Of a stretch of DNA of 6,152 nt, positions 6,068 through 6,152 are shown piece by piece. The notes under the pieces were generated by a model. It did not search any database. It was given only the letters and a program-made list of their open reading frames with translations, and had not been told where the DNA came from. The translations under genes and the position numbers were made by a program. The stretch covers positions 1 through 6,152 of the forward strand of contig CAMPKL010000247.1 in assembly GCA_946887065.1 (NCBI GenBank). The letters are read 5' to 3'. The stretch is from an uncultured Bryobacterales bacterium. GTDB lineage: Bacteria > Acidobacteriota > Terriglobia > Bryobacterales > UBA6623. Position 1 is the stretch's first letter; each line of letters begins with the position of its first letter.

Positions 6068-6152
6068 AGTGCGTATCGTAATCGCCGCCGATAAAGCCCT
6101 CGTCGGCAAGAATACGCTGTTGCAACGGTATCGACGTGTGGATTCCCTCGAC
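6021..6152 (-). CDS. accC: Biotin carboxylase subunit of acetyl-CoA carboxylase, C-terminal end (5' part outside the window)
   Basis: The last 43 codons and the TAA stop of a gene that enters from the right edge on the minus strand. The visible residues begin VEGIHTSIPLQQRILADE and continue GFIGGDYDTHFIERL. This is the conserved C-terminal segment of AccC-type biotin carboxylases (pattern: GI-x-T-x-I/V-P/D-L-x-x-R-I-L/M-x-D, then a stretch ending in THFIE or similar). The full enzyme carboxylates biotin on BCCP with ATP and bicarbonate, the first step of fatty-acid synthesis. The ATP-grasp domain is not in the window, so a related biotin carboxylase (for example of propionyl-CoA or pyruvate carboxylase) is not fully excluded. 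The tail LLSHQPARTVS is not conserved and lies opposite the 3' end of the deacetylase gene. A short plus-strand frame opening at GTG 6069 is its shadow. Confidence 0.82.
   Translation of the reverse strand, partial: VEGIHTSIPLQQRILADEGFIGGDYDTHFIERLLSHQPARTVS

Noticed and set aside
6069..6152. A plus-strand frame from a GTG just after the deacetylase, open to the window end.
   Set aside because: The minus strand encodes a conserved biotin carboxylase C-terminus over the same bases, and the plus-strand translation matches nothing I recognise.

Overview
The window carries six protein-coding genes in tight, overlapping arrangement, two of them cut by the window edges. It comes from a diderm (Gram-negative-type) bacterium with fairly high GC. 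The evidence is an Omp85 outer-membrane barrel with POTRA domains, a SurA-like periplasmic chaperone and a TamB-like inner-membrane-anchored protein. The gene set and protein style would fit Acidobacteriota or a neighbouring phylum, but that placement is an inference; nothing here fixes the taxon.

Layout. On the minus strand, reading from 4161 down to 1, is a three-gene envelope-biogenesis operon: a BamA/TamA-type Omp85 protein (1234-4161), a SurA-like chaperone without a parvulin domain (566-1234), and the N-terminal part of a TamB/AsmA-like protein (1-566, running out of the window). Each junction is a one-base stop/start overlap (TGATG, then TAGTG), so the three are probably translationally coupled. 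A divergent intergenic region of 83 bases (4162-4244) separates this operon from a plus-strand pair: a ThiF/MoeB/HesA-family E1-like adenylyltransferase (4245-5285) and a NodB-type polysaccharide deacetylase (5282-6067), joined by a GTGA overlap. At the right edge the last 43 codons of a biotin carboxylase (accC) lie on the minus strand (6021-6152). Its 3' end overlaps the deacetylase tail to tail by 47 bases.

How the genes work together. The minus-strand operon fits one pathway: a periplasmic chaperone delivers unfolded outer-membrane proteins to the Omp85 insertase, and a TamB-like bridge spans the periplasm. The Omp85 protein appears to have seven POTRA repeats instead of the five of Escherichia coli BamA. 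The ThiF-like enzyme keeps the whole catalytic set but has no sulfur-carrier partner in the window, so its substrate is open. Its coupling to a signal-less deacetylase is not explained by a known pathway. The divergent promoter region has no Shine-Dalgarno sequence for either flanking gene, but -10-like hexamers sit where they would give leaderless or nearly leaderless mRNAs on both sides. There is no gene-free stretch over 300 bases, and I saw no RNA gene, CRISPR array, insertion sequence or integration site.
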